64,000 nt of DNA from Liquidambar formosana (lineage: Eukaryota > Streptophyta > Magnoliopsida > Saxifragales > Altingiaceae). The stretch covers positions 62,001 through 126,000 of the forward strand of contig JBBPBK010000141.1 in NCBI GenBank assembly GCA_039720395.1. The letters run 5' to 3'. The notes beneath the pieces are model-generated. The model was not told where the DNA came from, made no database searches, and saw only the letters and a list, made by a program, of their open reading frames with translations. This document shows, one piece after another, positions 46,619-59,618 of this stretch. The first letter of the stretch is position 1. Each line of letters opens with the position of its first letter. The position numbers were made by a program, and so were the translations under genes.

Positions 46619-48275
46619 TGTTGGGAATCGAACAAGAGGGAAAAATACAAAGGCGGAATATAAAAATTTTTCCTGCGATTCCCAATCCCATGAATCTAAC
46701 TATGCATAACACAAAATCAAACCCTAACTACGAAGAGGGTTAGAACACTTACAGAATTTTTGTCTTCTCCTTTTTGCTCCAAGCTTTGATTCCGGACAGC
46801 AATGAATGAGCAGCCCAAGTGTGCTGCCTCCAACGGTATCCACACCTAGCTAGAGCTTCAAGTCCTTTCTTTCTTCTTCCTTGTTGTTGCTAGAGGTGGA
46901 GAAGAGAGAGAGAGAGAAGAGAGCCTCCAAAGGGCTGGACGGCTAGGGTTTATTGTGCAAGCCTCTTATGCCATGTCACACATAAGTGTGACTTATATAG
47001 GCAGCCCACTAAAGGGGGCTGGCCATGGGGAAGAAACCCTAATAGGGTTATGTGTAATTACTCTTAATTGCACATTAACCCCTATTATTTGTATCAAATA
47101 CAAATAAGCCCATAAAGAACTATTCTTTATTCACTAAAACCCTTTCTCTCATAGACTTTAAAGCCCTTCTTGCATGATCAGTGTGTGACCCATTGGGTTC
47201 ACATCATTAAGTAGTAGGAATAGCACAAGGTGTGCACAATGGAACTCTTTCCATTTAGGGTCTAATTGGAACTCCTTCCAATTCCCTAATTGATTATAAC
47301 TCACTTATATCAATTAGGGCTTCTACTAACCATGAGTAACACCTAGCATATGGCTCATGGTGTCGTCCTTAATGAGGTGAATAGTCATTTACAAAGAACC
47401 CTTCTGTTATAGTTTATAGGTTACAATTGCATCCTTCCTTCAACACAATGTCTCTAATTGAACTAATAGGACATGGAAGTCTGTCAAGTCCCTAGTTCAA
47501 TTACTTTATACTCATTCATAGATATCAACTCATTGATGAACTCATGAAACTCTTTTCATATTCATCCTACCATGGCCATGGATTTAATGAGTTATATTAT
47601 GAATGCTATATGAGACATTCTCTCTCTTTTTCCTGAGAGTGATGGATCCCTTGTTGATTACTCACATGCCTTCATACACATAGCAGTAGGGCCAATGAAC
47701 ACCTTTGCAGACCCCTGAATAGGATCTGCACTTAGTGTTATCAAACTTCTAAAGCTACATGCATAAGACAACTATGGTGTCTCAGGTCTAAGGATTACTT
47801 GTACCACTATAACAATGAGAAACTGATTGACAGGCAGGAAAAACTCCATTCAGTTTATCTCATATCTTTGGTCACATTCAGTGTACCTATTCTCGTAATA
47901 GGCACCCACTTGTTGGTTGTAGTGTCTCCACACAAATAGCTTGAGACTAGCTATCCTCCTATAGAGTCAACCTAACAAGTGCTAGTCCTATCGTTCATAA
48001 CTGTCCATCATAGTGAACCTTCAACTAGGAATGCTTTAGGAGTTTAGTACAGAGATATATCTATAGTCTCAAAATTACAACTCTTTGTAATTCCATATTC
48101 TCAACTCTAACTCCATGGACATATTATGTAAATATAAATGATGCATATAAACATAATAGAATAAGCCCTTTTATTAAATCAATAATAAATGTGACATACA
48201 TAAATGAAATCAAATGATTGTTCCTAATCCCTAAACAATCATCTCCATGATTGGCTCTAGGGCATAATCCTAACA
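46619..48275 (-). repeat. Copia B 5' LTR (1657 bp)
   Basis: It has the same length as 38585-40241 and a constant offset of 8034 bp at every segment compared. The TATA box and dyad recur at the same offset. Confidence 0.96.
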
Positions 48276-49124
48276 GCCAATACCACCAGTTCCACTAGAA
48301 CTCCCCTTATGAGATTTCTGGTTATTCTTCTTCTGTTCCCTGGCCTCATCTTTGGCCTTCCAGTGTTCCTCAGCCTGCCTCCCTATTAAGAGGGCTTTAT
48401 CCAAAATCAAAGAGAAATTGTTGATTTGGTGAGGAACCACCATTCTACTATTGTAGGGATTTAATCCCATCTCAAACTTCCAACAAAGTGCTGGTTGATC
48501 CACCATAAGGGAAGGTACGAAAACGCACAATTCTTAGAACTTGTTGACATATTCATCGATGGTCAAGTTCCCTTGCTCCAACTTCATAAACTCCTTCATC
48601 TGTTTATTTATATATGATTGTGGGTAGAATTCGTTATTAAACAAATTCTCGAAATTTTCCCACAGCATATATTCATTTTCCCCAAGGGGCTTTACTCTTT
48701 CCCACCAGTTATTTGCCATGCCCTTCAGCAAATACGCAGCAAACTCCACCTTGTACTGTTCAGGAGTAGCCACAATAGTCAAAGCCTTCTTGACTTGCTT
48801 CAACCACATTTCAACAATTGCTGGATTCCCCTCTCCTTCATAAGTTGGGGGTTTCATATGCATGAAGGCTTTATATGCATTAGACTTTGTCATATAGTCT
48901 CCCATAGGCGGGAGTGGTGCCTGGGGTTGTGGTACTTGGTTCTGAGCCATCGTAGCTTGAAGTCCCTGTAATGCAGCTACCAACTGATTCAATATATCAA
49001 GTTGTTCCGGTTGTGGTTCATTCTCATGTACAGGTGGTGCCCCAATTGGAATTTCATCTTCCGGTTCAAGGTGTGGAGCGGCTACAGCCCTACCCCGACC
49101 TCTTCCTCAACGTCCACGTCGCAT
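48276..49124 (-). pseudogene. gag: Element E gag N-terminal part
   Basis: ATG at 49124 is followed by RRGR and a TGA stop at codon 6. Gag then runs through HMKPPTYEGEGNPAIVEMWL, NNWWERVKPLGENEYMLWEN and NEFYPQSYINKQMKEFMKLE to TIDEYVNKF. A TAA stop follows near 48532, then about 84 more residues (WKFEMGLNPYNSRMVVPHQ) up to the Copia B insertion. This is the Ty3-type retrotransposon gag domain. The C-terminal part is at 38118-38584. Confidence 0.93.
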
Positions 49125-49334
49125 TCTAAAATAATATATATATATATATAGAGGTCATATTCAACTAAAATATCTTTCGCAACTCAATCATAAAAGGTTT
49201 CACTAATGGGGAATTTCTAACGCGATGCTAATGATGCATATGTATGTTCCCTTTCCATGAATGACCCAATGTATAACCATGTATGCACACACACATAATA
49301 TGACATAATAGCACCCATATGGATCTAATAGCCA

Positions 49335-49346
49335 GCTCTGATACCA
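49335..49346 (-). other. Element E primer-binding site (tRNA-iMet)
   Basis: The minus strand reads TGGTATCAGAGC seven bases from the LTR end (TCGTGACA). Confidence 0.92.
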
Positions 49347-49353
49347 GAAAGAC

Positions 49354-50625
49354 TGTCACGACCCGAAAATAGGCTATGACATATCAATAGAAAGAAGAAT
49401 AAATAAAATGAAGTTCAAGGATGGTTTATAATAAAAATTATAGCTTTATAAAATATTTTTGGAAAATCCGACATGGTCCTGTCTGAAAATAGGACATACC
49501 AAGTTCTCGACAGTGTAAACCTGTTCAATTTAAAATGAAAATCATTCAACCATCCACAACAGGTAATTAAATTAAGCTGACATACTAGTTCCCACAGAGT
49601 TCTATTGTCAATACAAGCAGTGTATAATACAATAAGTCTGTCTAAATATTATACAAGCCATAAAATTGTAAAATGCATCTACACAACATCCATAATGCAA
49701 TGCCTATGCTAAGTCCGATGTGATGCCTCTTCGTAAGAGTCATCCTTACTTTGTTTAAAGTCTGCAAAAGGTTTTGAAAATAAGCGTGAGTATAAAACTC
49801 AGTAGGATACATTTTTCAAAATCGTATATCAAGGTTTTAAAACCATTATGAACAATTAAATAAAATGAGATAATAAGGGGTTGCATATCACAATGTTAAA
49901 ACAAGTACAGGAGAACATGAAAATCATTCATAACATAAATCCGCCATATCTGGCAATTCACAACATCATCAGTCTTTCAAACTGAATAATCCTCCCCAGG
50001 TTATGTGGGGCCCTCACGCGCGGAAATGAGGGGAAACACTATGGATCCCTACATGGGTCCAAAAAGTAACCTCATCTTGAGGAAACACTATGAATCCTAC
50101 ATGGATCCAGAAAGTAACCTCATTTCGGGAACACTACGGTCATTAAGACCGAAAAGTACCCCTTATCATCACATCCATTTTTATTTATAATTTTAGAAAA
50201 ATGGGTTTCCAACACTTATATAAAAGTGACCCTTAAATAGTCCATTACAAGGATTTAACAAATAGGTTTTCAAAATCAACCCATTGTATCCCAAATCATG
50301 TAAGGGTATGCAAAACCACACCAATATAACTAAATAGGGTATAAAACAAAACCCTAATTTCTCAAATATATGAATTATTAAGAAACTCAAACCCCAATCC
50401 CATGTAAACATGTATTATATCATGTAAACATGCAAAAAAACCCATAATAATATACCAAATCATGCATACAATGGTTTACAACCATGAAAAATGCACCTAC
50501 CTCTCAAATGGTAGCTAGAAACGTGAATCTAAAGGTGTACACGTGTAGATCAGGGTGAAAATCACAAGATCCATGCGTTGTGGGGTCGGACCCGAGCTCC
50601 CGTGGTCACGCTCCTCACCGTCGAG

Positions 50626-50667
<42 letters not shown>

Positions 50668-51427
50668 CTTTCCTTTTTTGCCGAAAAATGGGTAAGAAAC
50701 CCATTAGGAATGGGTTTAATAAGGGAAAGTGGGGGTAAAATTGTCAAACAAGCCTTTTTTAAACTGTCTGCTGACACTTTCAGACGGCTGACAAGTATTT
50801 TCAGCCGGCTGAAAATGCCCAACACAAAACAATGCTCTCTGGAATTTTCAGTCGGCTGACATGAACTTTCAGCCGGCTGAAAATTGTCTTTCAAACGACT
50901 GACATGAACTTTCAGCCGGCTGAAAATTGTCTTTCAGACGGCTGAAACATGTTTCAGCCGTCTGAAATATACAAACAGCAGAAAATAGACAGTTAGTCAG
51001 GCCACTCTCCATCAGCACAGACCTCAGCCTTATTTTCATCCAAAACATTTAAGTAATCTTCTTCATTCTTATATTATCCTTTTACTTTAAGTTATTTAAT
51101 GAAAATAAGCAAATAACCCCCCATTTGAATCCAAATAAAATATCAGAAAAATCAAATTCCAAGTATATCAAAATCTCATTTCCAAGTTTTAGTACAAAAT
51201 CTATCGCCCGACAAATTTTCCTAAAACAAACATGTGAGGAACCCAATCCAAACATGCTAATAAAATCCCATAAAATCACAGAAGTCTTATAATATTATAA
51301 ACTTCTATTACCGCCAAAAATTATCTTTAAAAACAAAGATTTACAAAAATTCACTTTTTCCCCACACTTAGCCAAATTTCAGCAGCTTAAACCCTTAATA
51401 CCTTACTTTCAAATCATGGGTGTTACA
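49354..51427 (-). repeat. Element E 5' LTR (2074 bp)
   Basis: It pairs with 21811-23795. It holds a CT microsatellite (50629-50662) and a cluster of palindromes at 50776-50967. These include a perfect 20-bp one, ATTTTCAGCCGGCTGAAAAT (50797-50816), and a perfect 36-bp one (50932-50967). Confidence 0.94.
50776..50967. repeat. Cluster of TTTCAGCCGGCTGAAA-type palindromes
   Basis: Six or so imperfect units of about 45 bp are each centred on CAGCCGGCTG or a near variant. The last two arms, TTTCAGACGGCTGAAA and TTTCAGCCGTCTGAAA separated by CATG, form a 36-bp perfect palindrome. Counting from the LTR 5' end the cluster is 460-650 bp in. Confidence 0.85.
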
Positions 51428-51432
51428 ATATT

Positions 51433-53383
51433 AGTGCATTAACTGCAGGGCTTTCTCAACCCGGTCATCTCATCTTAACATCTCAACATTTCAATCTCAG
51501 TTACAAGTATAAGCAACTTCACATAAACATGTCACAAAATAGATTTATACATGCTTGTTTCTCATCTCAACATCTTAATCTCAATCACAAGTATAAGCAT
51601 TCAACTTCACATAAACAGATCACTGAATAACTTGATACATGTTTGTACATGCATTAATAATCATATCGCTCAATATATGGATGCTAATATCATGCACGTA
51701 CACTAATTAATCTTAATAATATTGCAATATCCAATTAATGAATTATCATTCATATTATGCTCTACCACCATTAACAATCTTAATCAAACTACTCAACATA
51801 AATCTTAAAGCCAAATATTTAGTTTGGGAAAATTTTGGAATTTTTCATAAGTTCAGGGGCTATATTGCAAATATAAAAATATGAGGACTATGATGACATC
51901 ATAAAAATATGAATAAAAAGTCACTGAGTGTTCTACTTCTCATAGAAATTGCATGGGTTCAAACAAAATTCAATTTGGAATCCATTTGAGTATTTTTAAT
52001 GAGTAGGGGTAAAATGGTCATTTTACACGTGAATAAAATAATACCCAAAATTAAAATATCCATTTTACCTCAAAAATACTCTTATGTAAATTTTGCTGAT
52101 ATGAATCCAATGGTTTAATTCGTAACTCAATCAAAATTCTATACACTTTGTTTGAGCTAGTCAAAGTTTGAAAACAAACTACACAAAAGGGTTAAAGTCT
52201 CCTAATTTTTGAAACCCGTGTTATCATGCTCATATGGGTACAAAATTATAAACATAAGTTTCTAGTATTTTTATAAGATTTTTAAAAATATTTTCAACAC
52301 CTAATGAGGGCCCCACATAGCCAATTATGCTAGGGTACACGTGGCCTATAGTACACCCTACCACACTTGATCATTATCCTTTCTTCTTCCCCGCGCATGT
52401 ACAAACCCAACTGCTGTCTGGAATTTTTCCCACATTTAATCAAAACTTTGAAAATTCATGACTAATTCATTCCTCAACCTTTTTCGATGATTCAAAAGCC
52501 CATTTTGCTTAGTTTTTCATGTAGAATCTTATAAAAATATCAAAAAAATAAAACAAGTTACGAATTCATACAGATTTTCATATCTGTGTTTCGGGTTGTC
52601 CAATTTATTTCTCACAACCTACAAGGTATTAAAGCCTAAGATTTATATAGAAACTTCTCTATAGTATCATAAAACTATGGTAAAAATTTCATAAAGTTTC
52701 ATTTACTCTGCATAGAGAACCAATCAAACAAAGTATGAGGGAAGCCATTGATGCTTCTTTGAAGCTCCAAAAATTATCCAAACATCAACCAATCCTCATG
52801 AAACTTTTAGAACCTATCCTATATCATTCAAAGATGAAAAATCTCACCTCAGGTTTGTAGAAAAATGCTTTGAAACTTTCTTGGTTTGAGTTCCCTTCTT
52901 TTTCCTTCTTTCTTTCTCTCTATTTCTCTCTTTTGTTACACTCTCTTAGCAGCTCATATAGCACGAAAATGGGCTGAATAGTAGCCCTTTTATACCCCCC
53001 TCAAGTCAAAGGAAGTCTCCCCTCATTAATTTATGAAGATTCCTCCTTATCCCTTTGTCCCCAAGCAAGCCATTTTCTTTTTCTCCAAGCAAACGTGGCT
53101 GATTTGTTTGTTTTGGTTTTGGTTTTGGTTTTGTTTTTCTTTGTTTTTTTTTCAGCCATGCATAGAATTTTGCCACCTATCCCATCCCCATGTAAGCAAT
53201 GACCTCATCTTAAGAATTAATTACATCATTAATCCTATTAATATAATAAGTTAGTAATTTTTGTTATATATATATCCTAACGCTTTGGTGATTAATAATA
53301 ATTATAATTATGACAACAACAACAATACTAATAATCACACTAATCAATTGATTATTAGGGTGGCAAATATTTGGGCTATCACA
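51433..53383 (-). repeat. Element F 3' LTR, part 2
   Basis: It continues the LTR broken at 21810 after the duplicated ATATT (51428-51432) and matches 57708-59613. A TATA box (TATAAAAG, 52987-52994, minus) and a TTTTGG tandem run (53120-53140) are present. The minus-strand LTR begins TGTGATAGCCC at 53383. Confidence 0.9.
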
Positions 53384-56300
53384 TTCTACCAACCTTAAAA
53401 AAAATTTCGTCCTCGAAATTTGAATAGTCTTAAATCAAATACTATATACTACTACACTTCCGCTGCACAACTCAAATTTAAAAGAGCTCATAAGTAAAAC
53501 AAATTTTCTTTCTCAAGAAAATACATTTACAAGTATGATGGAATAATCCAATACGTATAATCAATTAACAACTCCCAATAATATTCATATCCAAAATTGA
53601 AGTCCAAGGTTAAATCAAAATTACATAAAGATGTAAGGATCAAAAATACATTTTTGTGGAATATGTACTAAAACTTCGTGTTTTGTTTAGCATGTCCAAA
53701 GGTCTCTACAGTTCATATGATTTAGAAATTAGAAGTCGTTAGAGTTGCTTTTTAAATTAGAAACTATGTTTCCAATGTTTATAAAACATTTAGTTCAAAT
53801 CAACACTGCAATATGATCTTATTGAGCATAAAACCATGATAAAATATGGTCTTAGTTTGTAGTAGAATCACGTTTTGTAAAAACAAAATTAAGTAAAGTT
53901 ATCAAGATACCTCAGTAAAACAGAATAGATTGTAGATAAATATTCATATCCTCAAATATATATGTTCAAATCTTGATTTTTCTTGATTCTATGTAAACTA
54001 GACTCATAAAACATTTTGACAAAATATGCCTTAGGATGAAAACCTTCTCTTTATAATTTAGCGATTTTATCTAAAATTACTTTTCTAGAATTTCATAACA
54101 ATATTAACCAATGAATAGTGTTTGAATTTATGGGAATAAACCACAAAGAATTTGATTCTAAAACTTTTTATGCAAAAACCAGACATAACAATCGTATTTC
54201 TCATAAACTTTCATAAAATTATGTCATGGATAACCCCTTTAATAAATTCGTTCAAAACACCCTTTCTGCTGAAAAATGAAAAATACAACATAACAGATTT
54301 GTTTTGTAAATTCATTTTAAAATAGCGATTCAACTTCAAAAGGCATAAAAATCTCTAGATTTGGAGTTCAATATCTTAAGAATACATAGAAAAAACGGAA
54401 TGCATAAATAATGTTTCTAGTTAAACAACACAATATCTACAGAAAATTTCTGTATTGCCAGCATATAGCTCATATTCTCTAAAAATTCATAACTTTCTCA
54501 AATCTTAACGAAATTAAGTGATTCAAAGGCCCAATGAAAGCTTGAGAAATATACTTTTAGATTCCATGATTGGTTCTCATTAAAACAACACCCATTAAAT
54601 CAGATTTTGAAGTAAAGTTTCAGGTTCCAAAACTCTAACATAAACTTTGAACAACAATTACTTGTAACACTCTTAATCATTCCTCACTAAATTTCATAGG
54701 TAAAAATTACATGCTAAATGGATACAATGTCCTCAATAATAGAATCAAATAATTGAGTGTATAAAGACAATTAAACTATTATAATTTGGACTTCATTAAA
54801 GCATAGTTTTAAGCTTTTAAACTAAAAGTTTCCAAACCAAATATTTCAATTGAAACTAGGAATCAACGTAAAATAAAAATAGGGGTCAACCCTCACTAAC
54901 AAGCTCAAATTAAACCATCAATTTACTGTAAATTATATCTCCATAAAATTCCTTTCTTATCTGTAATTGATGTGATTTAGCAAACAAAATTGATTGTAGA
55001 AAAAAAAAATTTCATCCTCCAAGTTGATTCCACAAATTGTCAATGCAACGCTAGAGAATTGCTATTTTCCTCAATATGAACTCCAAAAATAACTAGGATT
55101 TTCATTCAGCATCCTTCTTGACAACTCTCTTAATTCTCAAGTCCCGTAGGCACTACCTATTATTATAGATTAAGAATACCAAGAAAATGCCAATTACTGA
55201 TGTACATCAGTCACACAGTTTTCACTGGCCTGATTTCGTCCCCGTATTTCAAACCTTTTACACCCATCCATCACAAGAGGGACACCATCAATGTTCAAGG
55301 AGGAAACCATAACCATCCATCGTGTGGAAAACCAACCATAAGGATAACCAATACCGAATAAACCTTTAGGGCCTTTCACCCAAGGGCACTCTACACCCTT
55401 CTTGTTAAACAAAGGAGAATTTCTTAGTCAAACCATCGAGTAATGCATTCAAGGATAGGAGCTAATGTACCATTTTAAATATAAAATGAGTATTCAACCC
55501 TCCAATTTCAAAAATTCATAAAATTCATCCCAATTCTTTTCAAATCCAAACATAGCTCCTACTTTTCTCAAAAATCATTTCAAATACTTTTGTAGAACTT
55601 TTCACAAAACAAACTTTTCACAAATAAAGGGTTTCAAGATCTTCAAACTTAATAAAAATAATTATTTTCTATTTGAACACATTGAAATTATTATTATTAT
55701 TTTAATGCTGAAAACAGAACCATTCATTTTCAAAACTTCATAACTCACTCTATTGTTGTACAAATGAGGTCACTCTTGAAGATTTGAAAACTAGACTCAA
55801 AGCCCAATACAAGAAAAATGATAATCCAATGAGGAAATATGGTTTCGTTGATTATAAAACTAATATGATTTTGTGGACAGTATGCTGGAATTTGGCTCTA
55901 ACACTGGTTCAATGGGCTTGAGACTTGTAGCATATGAAAACTAACATAATATAGAGTCTTTATACTAAAAATTATGAATTTACTTCAGGTAAAACTATAA
56001 GTACAAAATTACTGAAGTCAAATCATATATAGCATGGTCTGTAAAAATAGCTTTATTCTTACAACTTTGTAAATTTAATTATCCATGCACTTTATTTATA
56101 TAAACTATACTCTTATTCATGGGAGGAATAGAATCCCTATGTTTCTCAATAATACTACAATATTCAATTTATATAACACAAATCCATATACATACTTGGA
56201 TAACAATTTTTTTCTCGTAGTATAGTTACTATTCATTCTTTATGACAATTAACTCATATCTCCTATTTAATCCTTTAATAAGAACCATACTCGTGAATTC

Positions 56301-56737
56301 AAATTGTCAGTCTTCTCATCTATCCACTTTTAAAAGAAATTTATAAATAAATCATGATACCACTCATAGTACCAACCCAAGTACTTCATCTCAAAATTAA
56401 AAACGATATCTTTACTTAAATCTTGAACTCCTCTGCTTTCGATATAAAATTTTGTGACTCATCCCTCAACCTCGCCCTCACCCTCACCCATCTTGAGCCT
56501 ATTGGGAATATTGGGATTCTTGGTTCTCTCAACCTCACCCTAACCCTCACCCATTTCGAGCCTGCTGGGATTATTGGGACTATTAGTCTCTTGGGCCTCT
56601 TGTCACACCATTCCCCATCAAGAAGTCAGAGTTGTCACTCACTTAAGAATTTCACTTTTAAATCTTCAACACATGGTACACAAAGTCCATCTTAAAACCT
56701 ATGCCCCTATCACTTCCAACTTTTCAAAGCAAATGCG

Positions 56738-56768
<31 letters not shown>

Positions 56769-57085
56769 TGCCATCTTTAGGAGCTATTCATGGAATTTCT
56801 AACCTTGAGTTTCTGATCACATAACCATCAAAAGATATGAAATTTCACTACGAACTCAAACATTTTCCATTTCTACACATATCATATCTCGGACATAGTA
56901 TTATCTTGAGACCCAAAATTTTTGATACTTCAACAATATGAATCACAACAGCCTTAATTATTCAGCTAAACTTCCAAATCTCAAAATTTTCTCATTTTAA
57001 AAATGCTAAAACTTAGGAATCTAATCACCAAATAAAGATTTTAAATCCCAAAGAGATCTAATTCCTAAGCTCTGATACCAAAATC
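53384..57085 (-). other. Element F noncoding interior
   Basis: A polypurine tract AAGGTTGGTAGAA (53384-53396) adjoins the 3' LTR, and the tRNA-iMet primer site is at 57069-57080. Between them, 3.7 kb of AT-rich sequence have no frame over 90 residues and no gag or pol words. A 62-bp tandem pair starts at 56465 and 56527 (CTCAACCTC...). An AT microsatellite lies at 56738-56766. I found nothing else. Confidence 0.8.
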
Positions 57086-59613
57086 TGTTACGCCCCAAAA
57101 ATAGCCTTGCTAAAGCCTAGTGAGGTAGTGATAGCTCAAAACCTTATCCATTCATTCTCCAAGAGACACCATGTTGACAAATATTACTTCACATAAATAT
57201 TAATTTCTTTATTACTTCATACATTAAATTATAATTATTACAATGCATTATTGTTTGATATTACATCACATATGTCAACTTATCAAAACTAAACAACTAT
57301 CGAATCAAGAAAATATGCTCCTCTATTCATGTCTTCTCAACGGCTCACAAATTCCCAGATCCTGAAAAATAATTTTTAATAAAAGGGTGAGCAAGCCACG
57401 GCTCAGTGAGATAATTCATCCATGAATGTTTAACATTAGTATACAACAACTCATCGTACATTTAACAGCATCTCTGTAGCATCTCATACTACAATGATGT
57501 TAATAGCACTTCTCAAAATTTATGCCACTCAAGCATATAAAAATTAGCATGTACCTGTGCCTCTGTTGCTTGCTGCAACCTACAAAAACAATCATAGCAT
57601 ACCTGTCTGCTCATACAGGATATACTATCTACGACCACAACACACACCGCTCATCATGTGTGTATGCTACCCCACTGGCCTCTTGCCCTCAAAAATGGAG
57701 TAGCATATTAGTGCACTAACTACAGGGCTTTCTCAACCCGGTCGTCTCATCTCAACATCTCAACATTTCAATCTCAGTTACAAGTATAAGCAACTTCACA
57801 TAAACATGTCACAAAATAGATTTATACATGCTTGTTTCTCATCTCAACATCTTAATCTCAATCACAAGTATAAGCATTCGACTTCACATAAACAGATCAC
57901 TGAACAACTTGATACATGTTTGTACATGCATTAATAATCATATCGCTCAATATATGGATGCTAATATCATGCACGTACACTAATTAATCTCAATAATATT
58001 GCAATATCCAATTATGAATATGAATTATCATTCGTATTATGCTCTACCACCATTAACAATCTTAATCAAACTACTCAACATAAATCTTAAAGCCAAATAT
58101 TCAGTTTGGGGAAATTTTGGAATTTTTCATAAGTTCATGGGCTATATTGCAAATATAAAAATATGAGGACTATGATGACATCATAAAAATATTAATAAAA
58201 AGTCCCTGAGTGTTCTACTTCTCATAGAAATTGCATGGGTTCAAACAAAACTCAATTTGGAATCCATTTGAGTATTTTTAATGAGTAGGGGTAAAATGGT
58301 CATTTTACACGTGAATAAAATAATACCCAAAATTAAAACATCCATTTTACCTCAAAAATACTCTTATGTAAATTTTGTTGATATGAATCCAATGGTTCAA
58401 TTCGTAACTCAATTAGAATTCTATACACTTTGTTTGAACTAGTCAAAGTTTGAAAACAAACTACACAAAATGGTTAAAGTCTCCTAATTTTTAAAACCCA
58501 TGTTATCATGCTCATATGGGTACAAAATTATAAACATAAGTTTCTAGTATTTTTATAAGATTTTTAAAAATATTTTTAGCACCTAATGAGGGCCCCACAT
58601 GGCCAATTATGCTAGGGTACACGGGCCTATAGTGTACCCTCCCACATTTGATCATTATCCCTTCTTCTTCCCCGCGCATGTACAAACCCAGCTGTTGTCT
58701 AGAATTTTTCCCACATTTAATCAAAACTTTGAAAATTCATAACTAATTCATTCCTCAACCTTTTTCGATGATTCAAAAGCCCATTTTGCTTAGTTTTTCA
58801 TTTAAAATCTTATAAAAATATCAGAAAAATAAAACAAGTTACGAATTCATACAGATTTTCATATCTGTGTTTCGGGTTGTCCAATTTATTTCTCACAACC
58901 TACAAGGTATTAAAGCCTAAGATTTATACAGAAGCTTCTCTATAGTATCATAAAACTATGGTAAAAATTTCATAAAGTTTCATTTACTGTGCATAGAGAA
59001 CCAATCAAACAAAGTATGAGGGAAGCCATTGATGCTCATGAAACTTTTAGAACCTATCCTATATCATTCAAAGATGAAAAATCTCACCTCAGGTTTGTAG
59101 AAAAATGCTTTGAAACTTTCTTGGTTTGAGCTCCCTTCTTTCTCCTTCTTTCTTTCTCTCTATTTCTCTCTTTTGTTACTCTCTTAGCAGCTCATATAGC
59201 ACGAAAATGGACTGAATACCAGCCCTTTTATACCCCCTCAAGTCAAAGGAAGTCTCCCCTCATTAATTTATGAAGATTCCTCCTTATCCCTTTGTCCCCA
59301 AGCAAGCCATTTTCTTTTTCTCCAAGCAAACGTGGCTGATTTGTTTGTTTTGGTTTTGGTTTTGTTTTTCTTTTTTTTTTCAGCCATGCATAGAATTTTG
59401 CCACCTATCCCCTCCCCATGTAAGCAATCACTTCATCTTAAAGATTAATTACATCATTAATCCTATTAATATAATAAGTTAGTAATTTTTGTTATATATA
59501 TATATCCTAAAGCTTTGGTGATTAATAATAATTATAATTATGACAACAACAACAATAATAATAATCACACTAATCAATTAATTATTAGGGTGGCAAATAT
59601 TTGGGCTATCACA
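57086..59613 (-). repeat. Element F 5' LTR (2528 bp)
   Basis: This uninterrupted LTR includes the empty version of the site used by element E at about 57703-57707 (GTAGCATATTAGTGCA). TATA is at 59225-59232 on the minus strand. Right of it are the target copy GAGAA (59614-59618) and the Copia A leader (to 59634). Confidence 0.92.
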
Positions 59614-59618
59614 GAGAA

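Larger units (their letters stand above)
38585..48275 (-). mobile_element. Copia B: young, non-coding Copia element
   Basis: The minus-strand LTRs are 38585-40241 and 46619-48275, both 1657 bp, with one difference found by eye (G at 38767, A at 46801). The target duplication GCCAA is perfect (38580-38584 and 48276-48280). The primer site for tRNA-iMet is at 46606-46617, and a polypurine tract AGTGCAAGTGGGAGAT lies at 40242-40257. The interior keeps the long leader and a decayed gag/pol remnant with no usable frame. Confidence 0.95.
21811..51427 (-). mobile_element. Element E: Tekay/Del-like Ty3 chromovirus with two nested insertions
   Basis: The LTRs are 21811-23795 (3') and 49354-51427 (5'), beginning TGTAACACCC and ending TCGTGACA on the minus strand. 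The target duplication ATATT is perfect. The primer site matches tRNA-iMet (49335-49346), and a polypurine tract TTGGGGGGAT adjoins the 3' LTR. With the insertions removed, the element is about 9 kb with gag, protease, RT, RNase H, integrase and a chromodomain-like tail in that order. Several stops and frameshifts make it inactive. The Tekay/Del placement rests on the chromodomain, the pol motifs and the ~2-kb LTRs. Confidence 0.93.
21188..59613 (-). mobile_element. Element F: noncoding LTR element, itself split by element E
   Basis: Minus-strand LTRs begin TGTGATAGCCC and end GCATGACA/CGTAACA. The 3' LTR is 21188-21810 plus 51433-53383 (about 2574 bp once E is removed). The 5' LTR is 57086-59613 (2528 bp). 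The target duplication GAGAA is perfect (21183-21187 and 59614-59618). The primer site for tRNA-iMet is at 57069-57080. The 3.7-kb interior (53384-57085) encodes nothing recognisable, so it is a LARD-like non-autonomous element. Confidence 0.9.

Noticed and set aside
53033..53254. Paired 70-73-residue frames at 53033-53254 and 59270-59482
   Set aside because: They lie in the LTRs of element F, contain a TTTTGG run and show no domain.
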